NCBI GenBank assembly: GCA_006386115.1
Contig: VFIW01000012.1
Span: 620,001 to 684,000, forward strand
Direction of reading: 5' to 3'
Source of the DNA: Globisporangium splendens
Lineage: Eukaryota > Oomycota > Peronosporomycetes > Pythiales > Pythiaceae
DNA: 64,000 bases
Shown here: positions 33,635-42,183 of the stretch, piece after piece
Position numbering within the stretch: position 1 is the stretch's first letter
Layout of the letters: each line of letters starts with the position of its first letter
Translations under genes and position numbers: made by a program
The notes under the pieces: generated by a model
What the model was told of the DNA's origin: nothing
The model's database searches: none
What the model saw: only the letters and a program-made list of their open reading frames with translations

Positions 33635-36415
33635 ATGAGCTCCAACCCGCCGCCGTCCAAGAAGCCGCCCATGTCGTCGCAGCCGCCGCTGTCGTCGTCC
33701 ACGTCGTCCTTCCTCGCGGCACCCATCAGCAACGTGCTACCGCCGCTGCCACCGCTCTCGCAGCTCTACATGGCGAGTCTCGGTGGCGGCGCCGACTCGC
33801 AGCAGCAGCCACCGTACTCGGAGCCGCCGTCGTCCGTCTACTCGTGCGGCTCGCAGGCGTACGTCTCGAGCGCCATCCCGACCAACTACGCGTTCGCGCC
33901 GCGCAGCGTGCAGAACATGATCGGCTCCATGCGCTCGTACTCGAACGCGACCAACATGGTGCAGTCGTACAGCGAGATCCCGTCCGTCGAAGAAGCGCTC
34001 ATGACGCTCGACCGCGCGGCCCAGGCGCTGAAAGCCAGGCGCTACCGAGATGCACTCAAGTTGTACTTGGAAGGAGGTTACGCGATGGCGAATGTGGCTG
34101 AGCGGCAGTCAAACCCGAAGATCGGCAACCTGCTGACCAGCAAAGGGTTTGAGACGCTCAACTGGTGTGGACGACTCTGCGACTGGATCGAAGGCCGCAT
34201 CACCGAGAAGAACCCACGTCCTGGCGTGCACAAGGTCGGGATCCCAGTCGCGCAATGGGACGAAGACTGGGTCGGTCCATTCATGGACGAAGACGAAGCC
34301 AAGCGCGTATGGTACACGCCGGTGTACAGCCCGCGTCCGATTGACTTCACGAACGCAGGCTACCGCTTGCGGTGTGTCGAGATGAACCGACGCCCTCGCT
34401 TGATGATCTGCATCACCATCTACAATGAAGGACCACAACAGCTGAAGGCTACGCTGCGCAAACTAGTGAACAACTTGACGTACCTGAAGAACCAGCAGCC
34501 TGGTCACGAGAAGACGCTCTCCAAGACGTTCGCCGGTGAAGATGTGTGGCAGAATGTACTCGTGTGCATCATCGCGGACGGACGCGAGCAGATCAACGAG
34601 AAGATGCTCGACTACCTGGAGGCGATCGGGCTGTACGACGAAGACCTACTGACCATCAACAGTGCTGGTATCGGCGCGCAGTGCCACTTGTTCGAGCACA
34701 CGCTGCAGTTGACCAACAACAACAAGAGCCTGATGCCGATCCAGGCCATTTTCGCACTCAAGGAAGAGAAGGCGTCGAAGCTCGACTCCCACCACTGGTA
34801 CTTCAACGCGTTCGCCGAGCAGATCCAGCCGGAGTACACGGCTGTGATGGACGTCGGCACGATGCTCACAAAGTCGGCGCTCTACCACTTGCTGTATGCG
34901 TTCGAGAGCAATCGCCAGATCGGCGGTGCATGCGGTCAGCTCGCGGTCGAAGATCCGTTCAAGAACCTGAGCAACTGGGTGATCTCGGCGCAGCATTTCG
35001 AGTACAAGATCTCCAACATCCTCGACAAGTCGCTCGAGAGTTGCTTTGGGTTCATCAGCGTGTTGCCGGGTGCGTTCTCGGCGTACCGCTACGAAGCGAT
35101 TCGCGGCGAGCCGCTTGAAGCCTACTTCCAGACGCTCAACGTGGACTTGGGTGTGCTGGGTCCATTCATCGGCAACATGTACCTGGCAGAAGACAGGATC
35201 CTGTGCTTTGAGCTCTTGGCGCGCAAGGGATGCAACTGGACGATGCACTACGTCAAGGACGCGATCGCGCGCACCGACGTGCCGCATGACCTCGTGAGCC
35301 TCATCTCGCAGCGCAAGCGCTGGCTCAACGGCTCGTTCTTCGCGACGCTGTTCAGCATCTGGAACTGGGGCCGTGTGTACTCGGAGAGCACGCACACGTT
35401 CACGCGCAAGATGTTCTTGCTGCTGTTCTACGTGTACCACGTTGCGTACACGCTGTTTGCGTTCTTCTTGCCGGCGAACCTGTACCTGGCGCTGTTCTTC
35501 ATCGTGTTTCAAGGCTTCCAACAGAACCGACTCGTGTTCATTGACACGTCGAGCTACTCACAGAACGTGCTGGATGGCGCCGTGTACCTGTTCAACCTCG
35601 TGTACCTCTTCGGGCTGCTCATGCTCATCATCATCGGGCTGGGCAACAACCCGAAGCACATGAAGCTCACGTACTACATGGTCGGTGCCACGTTCGGCGC
35701 GATCATGATGCTGTCGTCGCTGGTCGGTCTCGGTGTCTTCTTCTCGTCGCCCGTGACCACGAACTCGGTTGTTGTCTCGATCCTCACGATCGGCGTCTAC
35801 TTCATCGGCTCGGCGATCCACGGCGAGATGCACCACATCTTCCTCACGTTCACGCACTACACGGCACTGATCCCGAGCTTCGTCAACATCTTCACGATCT
35901 ACTCGTTCTGCAACCTGCAGGATCTGTCGTGGGGCACGAAGGGTCTGAATGCGGATCCGCTCTTGACGTCAGGCGAGGACAACGAGAAGGGTGACTTCAA
36001 GGACGTGCTCGCGAAGCGCAAGGCCATGGAAGACCGTCGCCGCGAGGAAGAGCAGCGCCTGGACGAGAAGAAGCGGTACTTTGAGGCATTCCGCACCAAC
36101 ATCCTGTTGCTCTGGGCGTTTGCGAACCTCATCTTCGCGCTCATCATCGTGTACTTCAGCGACTCGGACTCGTACATGCCCGCGTTGTACGTGACGGTCG
36201 CGATCATCAACGCGTCGCGCCTCATCGGGTGCATCGGCCACTGGGTGTACATCCACACCGAGAGCCTCCGCGCGCAGTTCATCGACAAGTCGCGCTCGGG
36301 CAACGGCAACGCGTACGCCGAGAACTCGTTCCGCCAGTTGGAGGACCACTACAACCAGCTCACAGAGGACCACCGCATCTACTCGTCCAACAAGTCCGGC
36401 GCGTCCATGGCTTAA
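33635..36415 (+). CDS. CHS: Chitin synthase (GT2 family) with N-terminal MIT domain
   Basis: A membrane glycosyltransferase that polymerises UDP-GlcNAc into chitin. The 926-residue protein is encoded by one exon. It has a Ser/Pro-rich start, an MIT-type three-helix domain at ~115-190 (SVEEALMTLDRAAQALKARR, ALKLYLEGGYAMAN), then the GT2 domain: RPRLMICITIYNE, CIIADGREQINEK, AVMDVGT (~405), the EDR motif in YLAEDRILCFELLA (~519) and QRKRWLNGSF, equivalent to QxxRW (~559). Six or more membrane helices follow from ~590, with a SWGTKG motif before the cytoplasmic DEKKRYFEAFRT helix and two further helices. MIT-containing chitin synthases are known from oomycetes, where the domain is thought to act in membrane trafficking; this is the best taxonomic marker in the window. 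Confidence 0.96.
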   Translation: MSSNPPPSKKPPMSSQPPLSSSTSSFLAAPISNVLPPLPPLSQLYMASLGGGADSQQQPPYSEPPSSVYSCGSQAYVSSAIPTNYAFAPRSVQNMIGSMRSYSNATNMVQSYSEIPSVEEALMTLDRAAQALKARRYRDALKLYLEGGYAMANVAERQSNPKIGNLLTSKGFETLNWCGRLCDWIEGRITEKNPRPGVHKVGIPVAQWDEDWVGPFMDEDEAKRVWYTPVYSPRPIDFTNAGYRLRCVEMNRRPRLMICITIYNEGPQQLKATLRKLVNNLTYLKNQQPGHEKTLSKTFAGEDVWQNVLVCIIADGREQINEKMLDYLEAIGLYDEDLLTINSAGIGAQCHLFEHTLQLTNNNKSLMPIQAIFALKEEKASKLDSHHWYFNAFAEQIQPEYTAVMDVGTMLTKSALYHLLYAFESNRQIGGACGQLAVEDPFKNLSNWVISAQHFEYKISNILDKSLESCFGFISVLPGAFSAYRYEAIRGEPLEAYFQTLNVDLGVLGPFIGNMYLAEDRILCFELLARKGCNWTMHYVKDAIARTDVPHDLVSLISQRKRWLNGSFFATLFSIWNWGRVYSESTHTFTRKMFLLLFYVYHVAYTLFAFFLPANLYLALFFIVFQGFQQNRLVFIDTSSYSQNVLDGAVYLFNLVYLFGLLMLIIIGLGNNPKHMKLTYYMVGATFGAIMMLSSLVGLGVFFSSPVTTNSVVVSILTIGVYFIGSAIHGEMHHIFLTFTHYTALIPSFVNIFTIYSFCNLQDLSWGTKGLNADPLLTSGEDNEKGDFKDVLAKRKAMEDRRREEEQRLDEKKRYFEAFRTNILLLWAFANLIFALIIVYFSDSDSYMPALYVTVAIINASRLIGCIGHWVYIHTESLRAQFIDKSRSGNGNAYAENSFRQLEDHYNQLTEDHRIYSSNKSGASMA

Positions 36416-36783
36416 GACAAGACGCAAGCATATTTGGGAGTGCTATTGCCGCCGTTCCTGCTACACGCGCAGAATCCCCCTCATAACAGCATTGAGAGAC
36501 AAAGAGACCAGCATCGGACTGCTGGTGCCATAACTACAAGACCATTTTTCCATCTATCTTTTGAATAATAAATACATCGTTTTGCTCATCAGAGCAGCTC
36601 TTGATGTGTTTCTGCATGTTGCTCTTCGCCTCCGTCGCCTATGAAATAGAATGTCGCGGTTAAATGTGTCCTGCGTCAAGGTCGGAAGACATGATTTTGT
36701 ATTATTTGAAATCCTATCAAATGGAATAAACCTGGCGATCTTTTGATGAAAGGTTGCGGTGTGACATCAACATCACATCAAAT
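36416..36783. other. Intergenic: chitin synthase 3' UTR and promoter of the next gene
   Basis: 368 bases with AT-rich segments and an aataaata at ~36567, a plausible polyadenylation signal for the chitin synthase mRNA. No gene seen. Confidence 0.4.
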
Positions 36784-37357
36784 ATGGACGCCATTGGTAC
36801 AACGACTGCTGCTGTTGATGCGAGTCCGCTGCCGCTCTTCGGCAAGTGGGAGAGCACCGAGGCGTTCGGAAACACGTCGCTGGACTGGTCGCAGGCGCTA
36901 AAGGCTCAGGAAGTGCAGCTCCACGTCGCGTTCACGCCGCAGTTCGAGTACTCGTTTGCGCTCTTCCGCTCTGATGGCGACACAAAAGTTGATGCGACGG
37001 CGAGTTTCCGCCATGTGGTCGCTGCGAGCGGCACCTACGAGCTGCAGGACGGCAAACAACTGAAGCTCGCAGGTATAGTAGCTAAGCAACTGCTCCTGGT
37101 CACTAAATGCAATGAATAACCTGGGTGTATGATGCTCCAGGTGATACATCGGGGGTTGTGTGGACGTACCAGCACGAAGAAGGCGACACGCTTCGACTTC
37201 GGTACGTTCTTCCCGTGTTAAAAGCATATAAATGCGCTTGCTGTGGCGATTTGCCCATGTAAATGGGGACTCTGTGTGTAGGCTGGTGGGTGCGAAGCGC
37301 TTTGGCAGGTGTAAGGGCGTCGACGTGATTTACTTTCAACGGAGCCGCGCACCATAA
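36784..37357 (+). CDS. Small conserved-looking protein of unknown function, 3 exons
   Basis: Not recognised. Exons 36784-37072, 37141-37201 and 37282-37357 are joined by GT-AG introns with matching phases into 141 residues. The start MDAIGTTTAAVDASPLPLFG leads to a soluble, mostly beta-like sequence: KWESTEAFGNTSLDWSQALK, LHVAFTPQFEYSFALFRSDG, then GVVWTYQHEEGDTLRLRLVG and GVDVIYFQRSRAP at the end. The G-x-W near the N terminus followed by alternating strands is reminiscent of lipocalin/FABP folds (ligand-binding barrels), but this is only a fold guess. No signal peptide or membrane helix. Its stop is 61 bases from the convergent Aven-like stop. Confidence 0.7.
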
Positions 37358-37418
37358 CAAATTAGCAAAACACAATTCATTTGAGTGGTGCGAATTCACT
37401 TGTTGCCTCCTATGTTTA

Positions 37419-38425
37419 TTACATCTCGAGGACGTCGTCCAGCCAATCTTCTAGCTGATCTTGGGATGGAGCTACTGCATCAGTCGCCGCTCGCGTCGTC
37501 GCTGATGCTGCGGCTTCTTGCTTGGGAGCTGGTGGCGTTGGCTTGCTGGAGCTGCTCAACTGGAGCAGCGCATCGAGCTCGTGATCTGCCGACGTCGTGG
37601 TCTTACTAGCCACTGGTGGGTCCTTGGACTTCGATGAGTTTGCTGAAACAGCAGCAACGTCTTCGTTTTCTTTTCCCTTTGCGGTGTCGCGAACATTCCC
37701 ACCTTTCGTCTCTTCTTCGTCTTCTGTGGCCGTCTCCGCGGCTTCAAACTCGAAGTCCACCTGTCAACATCAATTTCAGCGAATCTCATCAGTAAAGTGG
37801 GGTTTTCCATGACACAAGGCACGGCATTTTGCTCTTGAGGAAAGCGCGCGCCACGTACACAGTACTTTGGATCCATTTGGTAGCGGATGTGGGGTTCCAC
37901 CATCGCGAATTGCTCCGCGAGCCAATGCAGATCCTATAGCACACATACGCAAAATGAAACACAGGCAAAGCACCAACGTCAATAACAGCTCATAGGCACA
38001 TGAATCAGCGAAAAGCCCCATAGACTCATCATTTGACATGGTCGTGGACGTACCAGCACGCCGATGGAGCTACTCGCGCTCGGGTCGTCGACGTCATCTT
38101 CAGCCTCCCATTGCTTCACTGCCTGGCTCTGGAAGTAGCTCCCGCTCGCGGCTGCACTGGGCTCGCGGATGTTCTCTTCGCCAGCGAAAAACTGGCGCCG
38201 AAAGAAACGCTGCTGCTGTTCCGTACTCGATGTGTGCTCCTCGGCATCGTCCTTCTCCTGCTCCTCTTGGTAGCGGAACGCGTTCGACTCGAGCGGCCGT
38301 CGGTCTCCACCACCGCCAGCAGCAGCACCTCTGGACCTCGGCGCTCCTGCTTCAGCGCCACCGCCGCGTCCACGTCCTCGCCCGCGGCCGTGCGTCGTCC
38401 GATACTTCACCTGCGATCTGCCCAT
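37419..38425 (-). CDS. Aven-like RGG-rich protein, 3 exons
   Basis: Exons 38054-38425, 37859-37933 and 37419-37760 give 262 residues. The N terminus is an RG/RGG box (HGRGRGRGRGGGAEAG), followed by an acidic/Gln region (RFFRRQFFAGEENI), a conserved-looking DLHWLAEQFAMVEPHIRYQM, DFEFEAAETATEDEEE, a motif HELDALLQL and the end LEDWLDDVL. This order (RGG box, acidic middle, ELD-LL and LEDWLD at the end) is that of Aven, known in animals as an inhibitor of apoptosome-driven caspase activation and a translation regulator of G-quadruplex mRNAs. Oomycetes lack the animal apoptosome, so an RNA-related role is more likely here (inference). Identity is by motif order, not overall alignment. Confidence 0.6.
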
Positions 38426-38615
38426 ATCGATCAGTCTTTTGTTTCGCCAGCCCACACGAAGCTCTTGAGAACTTATTTTCACCCAATCAGCTATTTACTG
38501 AAAACACTTCTAGCCAATAAAAACGTATCCAGTTGTCACAGAAGGATGCAAATGAACCTTGTATGAAAAATGTGGCTGCCAACCTACCTACCTTCCTCTC
38601 TTCCTACGTGTAAGT

Positions 38616-40664
38616 TTACTCGGCAGCTACGGCTGCGACCGCGGGGAAGCGCGTGAGGATGCTCTGCCAGGACGTCGTGCCCTTGACCAGGTTGCGCACT
38701 TCGGCGCCGATCTCGCTGATCGGGATGCGCACCTGCGCGCACGAGTCGCGCTCACGCAATGTCACGATGCGGGACTCGACCGTGTCGAAGTCGATCGTCA
38801 CAGCGAACGGCACGCCGAGCTCGTCCGCGCGCGCGTACTTGCGGCCGATAGCGACGCTCGACGAGTCGACCTTGCACTCGAGCTCTTCTTCGGCAAAGAC
38901 GGCCTCGAGCTCACCGGCGAACGGCTCGAACGCCGAGTTCGAGCTCAACGGCAGCACGGCGACCTTGATCGGCGCGATCGTCGGGTTGAACGACATCACG
39001 CCGCGCTTCTCGTCGCCCTCGCGCGCGTAGAAGTTGTGCTCGAACACCGCGGTGAGCAGGCGGCCGATACCGAACGACGGCTCAATCACCGACGGGATGA
39101 ACTTCTCCTCGCTCACCATCTTCTCCACGACCTTGATCGCGACCATGTCGCGCGTCAGCGTGAACTGCTTGCCGTCGCAGAGCGGACCGAGCATGGCCTC
39201 GCCCTTGGTGGCCAGCTCGTCCTCAAACGCGATCGCGCGCGCGACGTCGTCCTTGAGCGCGTCGAGCGCCTCGTTGATCGTCGCGAGGTCAGCCTTGAAC
39301 GCACGACCCATCTTGCCCTTGTTCGCTTTGATGTCGACCACTTGGCGCTTCTCTGGGGTCTCAAACTTGTGCGTACCGACCATCTCGACCTTGCTCTTCT
39401 TCGAGTGCACCGTCAGGTCGTAGCACGAGCGATCGGCGTGGCCAGCGCACTCAACCCAGCCCGTGCTCAGCTTGATCTCGAGGTCCCAGCAGTCCGTCGC
39501 GTAGTGTGACATCTCCGTGTCCAAGTGCTGACGGAAGCGCAGGCGCGTGAGGTCCACGCCGATCTTTTCCGCGAACAGATACGTGCGCGCGAGGTAGTAC
39601 GCGAGCGCCTCGTTCGCGATGATGCCGTCGCGCACGGCATCACCGCACATCATCTGCACCGTCTTGCCGTCCGTGAGCTGGTGGGTCTTGGTCAGCAGTG
39701 ACAGCGCCAGGTTCGCGACCTTGCTGAACTTCGGGTGGCTCTTGTCCTTCGGGTTCACAAAGTACTCGATCTCGGCCTGCTGGAACTCACGCACACGCAA
39801 CAGACCCGCGCGTGGCGAGATCTCGTTACGGAACGCCGAGCCGATCTGCGCACAGCCAAATGGCACCTTGCCGGCATTGTACTCGAGCAGACGGCGGAAG
39901 TTCAGGAAGATGCCCTGCGCGGTCTCTGGACGCAAGTAGCCGACGAGGTTGCCCTCAGGACCGATCTGGCACTGGAACATGAGGTTGAACGGGATCGGGA
40001 AGCTCAGGTCGGCGCCGCTGCCGGGGGACTTAATACCGTACTCCTGGAACACGGCGTGGATCTCCTCAGGCGAGTACGACTCCGCCATCGTCGCGTGCAT
40101 GCGGTGCTTCTCCTGTTCCTCGGCCGAGAGGTTTGGGTTCTTGTCCAAAAAGTTCTCGACGTGGTCCTCGAGCAGCTTGTCGGCGCGGTAGCACTCACCC
40201 GACTTGGTGCACTTGACCATCAGGTCCGTGAAGCGGTCGACGTGGCCCGATGTCTTGAGCACGATCTCCGGCATCAGGTTCGTGCATTCCACTTCGAGCA
40301 GCTTGTCCTCAAACACAAAGTGGCGGCGCCACGCGTGCAGCAAGTTCGCTTTGAGCGCGCACGCCGGCGGGCCGAAGTCGTAGAAGCCGCCGATGCCGCC
40401 GTAGATCTCGAAGGACGGCACGACGAACATCTTGCGGATCAGCAAGTCGTCGAGCGCCTTCTTGTCGGTCTTCGAGAGCCCGTCGAGCTCGGGACCCTGC
40501 TTGGCGATCTCAGCTTCCAGCTCGGCCTTGAGTTTCTTGAGCAGACTCACGGCCGCAGTCACCTCCTCGGCGGCCGCGCCCTTCTGCTTGAGTTCGCGCA
40601 CGAGCGCGCCCTGGCGCGTCACGGTCGCGCGCAACGCATCGATGTCGACGGGGGTGGAGGACAT
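38616..40664 (-). CDS. GARS1: Glycyl-tRNA synthetase, eukaryotic alpha2 type
   Basis: Charges tRNA-Gly. One exon. Residues ~8-55 are a WHEP domain (LRATVTRQGALVRELKQKGA, LLKKLKAELE). The class II core has motif 1-like IYGGIGGFYDFGPPACALKA, ECTNLMPEIVLKTSGHVDRF, the motif 2 FRNEISPRAGLLRVREFQQ with YLRPETAQGIFLNFRRLLEY before it, and motif 3 PSFGIGRLLTAVFEHNFY. The C-terminal anticodon-binding domain includes VAVLPLSSNSAFEPFAGELE. The start is taken at 40664 (MSSTPVDIDALRATV), where the WHEP domain begins. The same frame stays open to an ATG at 40838, adding 58 residues that could be a mitochondrial targeting extension, as in species where one gene makes both cytosolic and organellar enzymes. 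Confidence 0.95.
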   Translation of the reverse strand: MSSTPVDIDALRATVTRQGALVRELKQKGAAAEEVTAAVSLLKKLKAELEAEIAKQGPELDGLSKTDKKALDDLLIRKMFVVPSFEIYGGIGGFYDFGPPACALKANLLHAWRRHFVFEDKLLEVECTNLMPEIVLKTSGHVDRFTDLMVKCTKSGECYRADKLLEDHVENFLDKNPNLSAEEQEKHRMHATMAESYSPEEIHAVFQEYGIKSPGSGADLSFPIPFNLMFQCQIGPEGNLVGYLRPETAQGIFLNFRRLLEYNAGKVPFGCAQIGSAFRNEISPRAGLLRVREFQQAEIEYFVNPKDKSHPKFSKVANLALSLLTKTHQLTDGKTVQMMCGDAVRDGIIANEALAYYLARTYLFAEKIGVDLTRLRFRQHLDTEMSHYATDCWDLEIKLSTGWVECAGHADRSCYDLTVHSKKSKVEMVGTHKFETPEKRQVVDIKANKGKMGRAFKADLATINEALDALKDDVARAIAFEDELATKGEAMLGPLCDGKQFTLTRDMVAIKVVEKMVSEEKFIPSVIEPSFGIGRLLTAVFEHNFYAREGDEKRGVMSFNPTIAPIKVAVLPLSSNSAFEPFAGELEAVFAEEELECKVDSSSVAIGRKYARADELGVPFAVTIDFDTVESRIVTLRERDSCAQVRIPISEIGAEVRNLVKGTTSWQSILTRFPAVAAVAAE

Positions 40665-42183
40665 GCTTTCGCTTCTTTGCTGTCTGCTGCTCTGCGCCAC
40701 AGAATCCCTATCTGAATGTGTCAGGATCTTGGCACCAGCTAAAGGGGAAAGAGGAAATAAAAAACTGATGAAGGGAAGTAAAATAAAGCGTCGAGCTGCA
40801 TTTTCTCGTGGCAATGGAGATTTCGACATTTTCGACAAAGAGGGTTGACACTTTCAACTCCATCAATAAATCACACAAAGACAGCATTCAGTCGACTTTG
40901 CTGTTGCGAGATAGCCTCTGAGTAGCGCGCTGATGTGTCGTTATTTGCAATCCGAGTGTGGAGCGCCACGTGTCGTTATTTGCCATCTTGTCGCAGTGCT
41001 GTTCTTTGTGTGTGTGTGATGGTTTCTGGCTCCATTTTGTGCAAGTTAAATTTGGTCAAATTGAAAATCTTTGAAACGCCTTTTAACGACGCGAGTTGGC
41101 GGATCGCTGCTTGTCATCACTCTGCGGAGCATCTCGATGTCGCTGGACGTCGAGTGCCATCATGGCTCATCGCACAAAGTTGCGGGTCCTTCCTTGCTCA
41201 TTTCAACCAGAAAGTATCATCGAGGTATCAGTGCTCGTGCTGGTCCTTCAGCTGACTCATGCACCGTACACAAGCAAACCAAGCAACACATGTGTCTGTT
41301 TTCTGTCTGTTTGCGCATTTGCGGATGTGTGTGTGTGTGTGTGTGTGGTTCGAGCGCCGAACTGAGTTGCTAACTATCGCCTGCAAGTGCAGCAGTGGTG
41401 GGTGGCGGCGGTTCGCTTTGCAAAGAGCGAGTTTACAGACAGAGCACTTGCGCACATTTTCGAGAGCGAGCTGACGCACGCAATGGAGAAAACACGGACC
41501 TTATGATGCCGCCACTAAAGCGAGGGGACATGTTGGTGCTTTTTGATACCAGATGTGGCAGTTGGTACTTTTGTTCGGCGACATAATGTCACTTGCCAGA
41601 GGGTTCTGGAGGTTTGCTTATCATGCAGTTGAAGAAGGTGCGTCGTCATTCGAAATGCGCGTCTGATTGGCTGAATTCCTGTGTACGTCACGTGGCGGAG
41701 AGACAGCACTTGCTCTGCACAACCCTGTTTATTACATCTGAGCCTCTGTATAGAGTATATCAGATCAATAATACCTCCATCTGTTGCTACTTGCTTATTC
41801 TAGCAAACCTTTATACACCATATAGCCATTCCAAAGCATCGATACTCATTACTGGAGGGTTCTTTCGTTTACTGCTTCGACATCCAGTGGGACAAAAATA
41901 GCCCCTCGCACTTCCTCCATTCGTCAAAATGGCCGATAGGAAGGGCTAACGGCGCGAGCTCTTCCATCTCATGGTCGCTTCACATCCGCTCTTCCTCGAC
42001 GCCCATAACCACTGCTTCTTGCGTCCCTGAGCAGGAGGGAGGACTCTCTCACGGTGAGCATTCCCATTGAGTCTCTGCTGTTCTTCAATCAACCCACGCT
42101 CATTTCCGCATTGGGGACGTGACGCGCACTCGGCATCCAGCACCAGCTCACTCCACTCGTTTTACCAGTCGACCACCATCTCC
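40665..42183. other. Divergent intergenic region, 1.5 kb
   Basis: Between glycyl-tRNA synthetase (minus) and proline dehydrogenase (plus). It holds a (GT)n run at about 41325-41347 and short frames without coding bias; nothing else recognised. Confidence 0.5.
41325..41347. repeat. (GT)n microsatellite
   Basis: About eleven GT units in the intergenic region between divergent genes. Confidence 0.8.

Noticed and set aside
39735..40715. Long plus-strand frame opposite glycyl-tRNA synthetase
   Set aside because: Shadow of the synthetase gene, no independent support.
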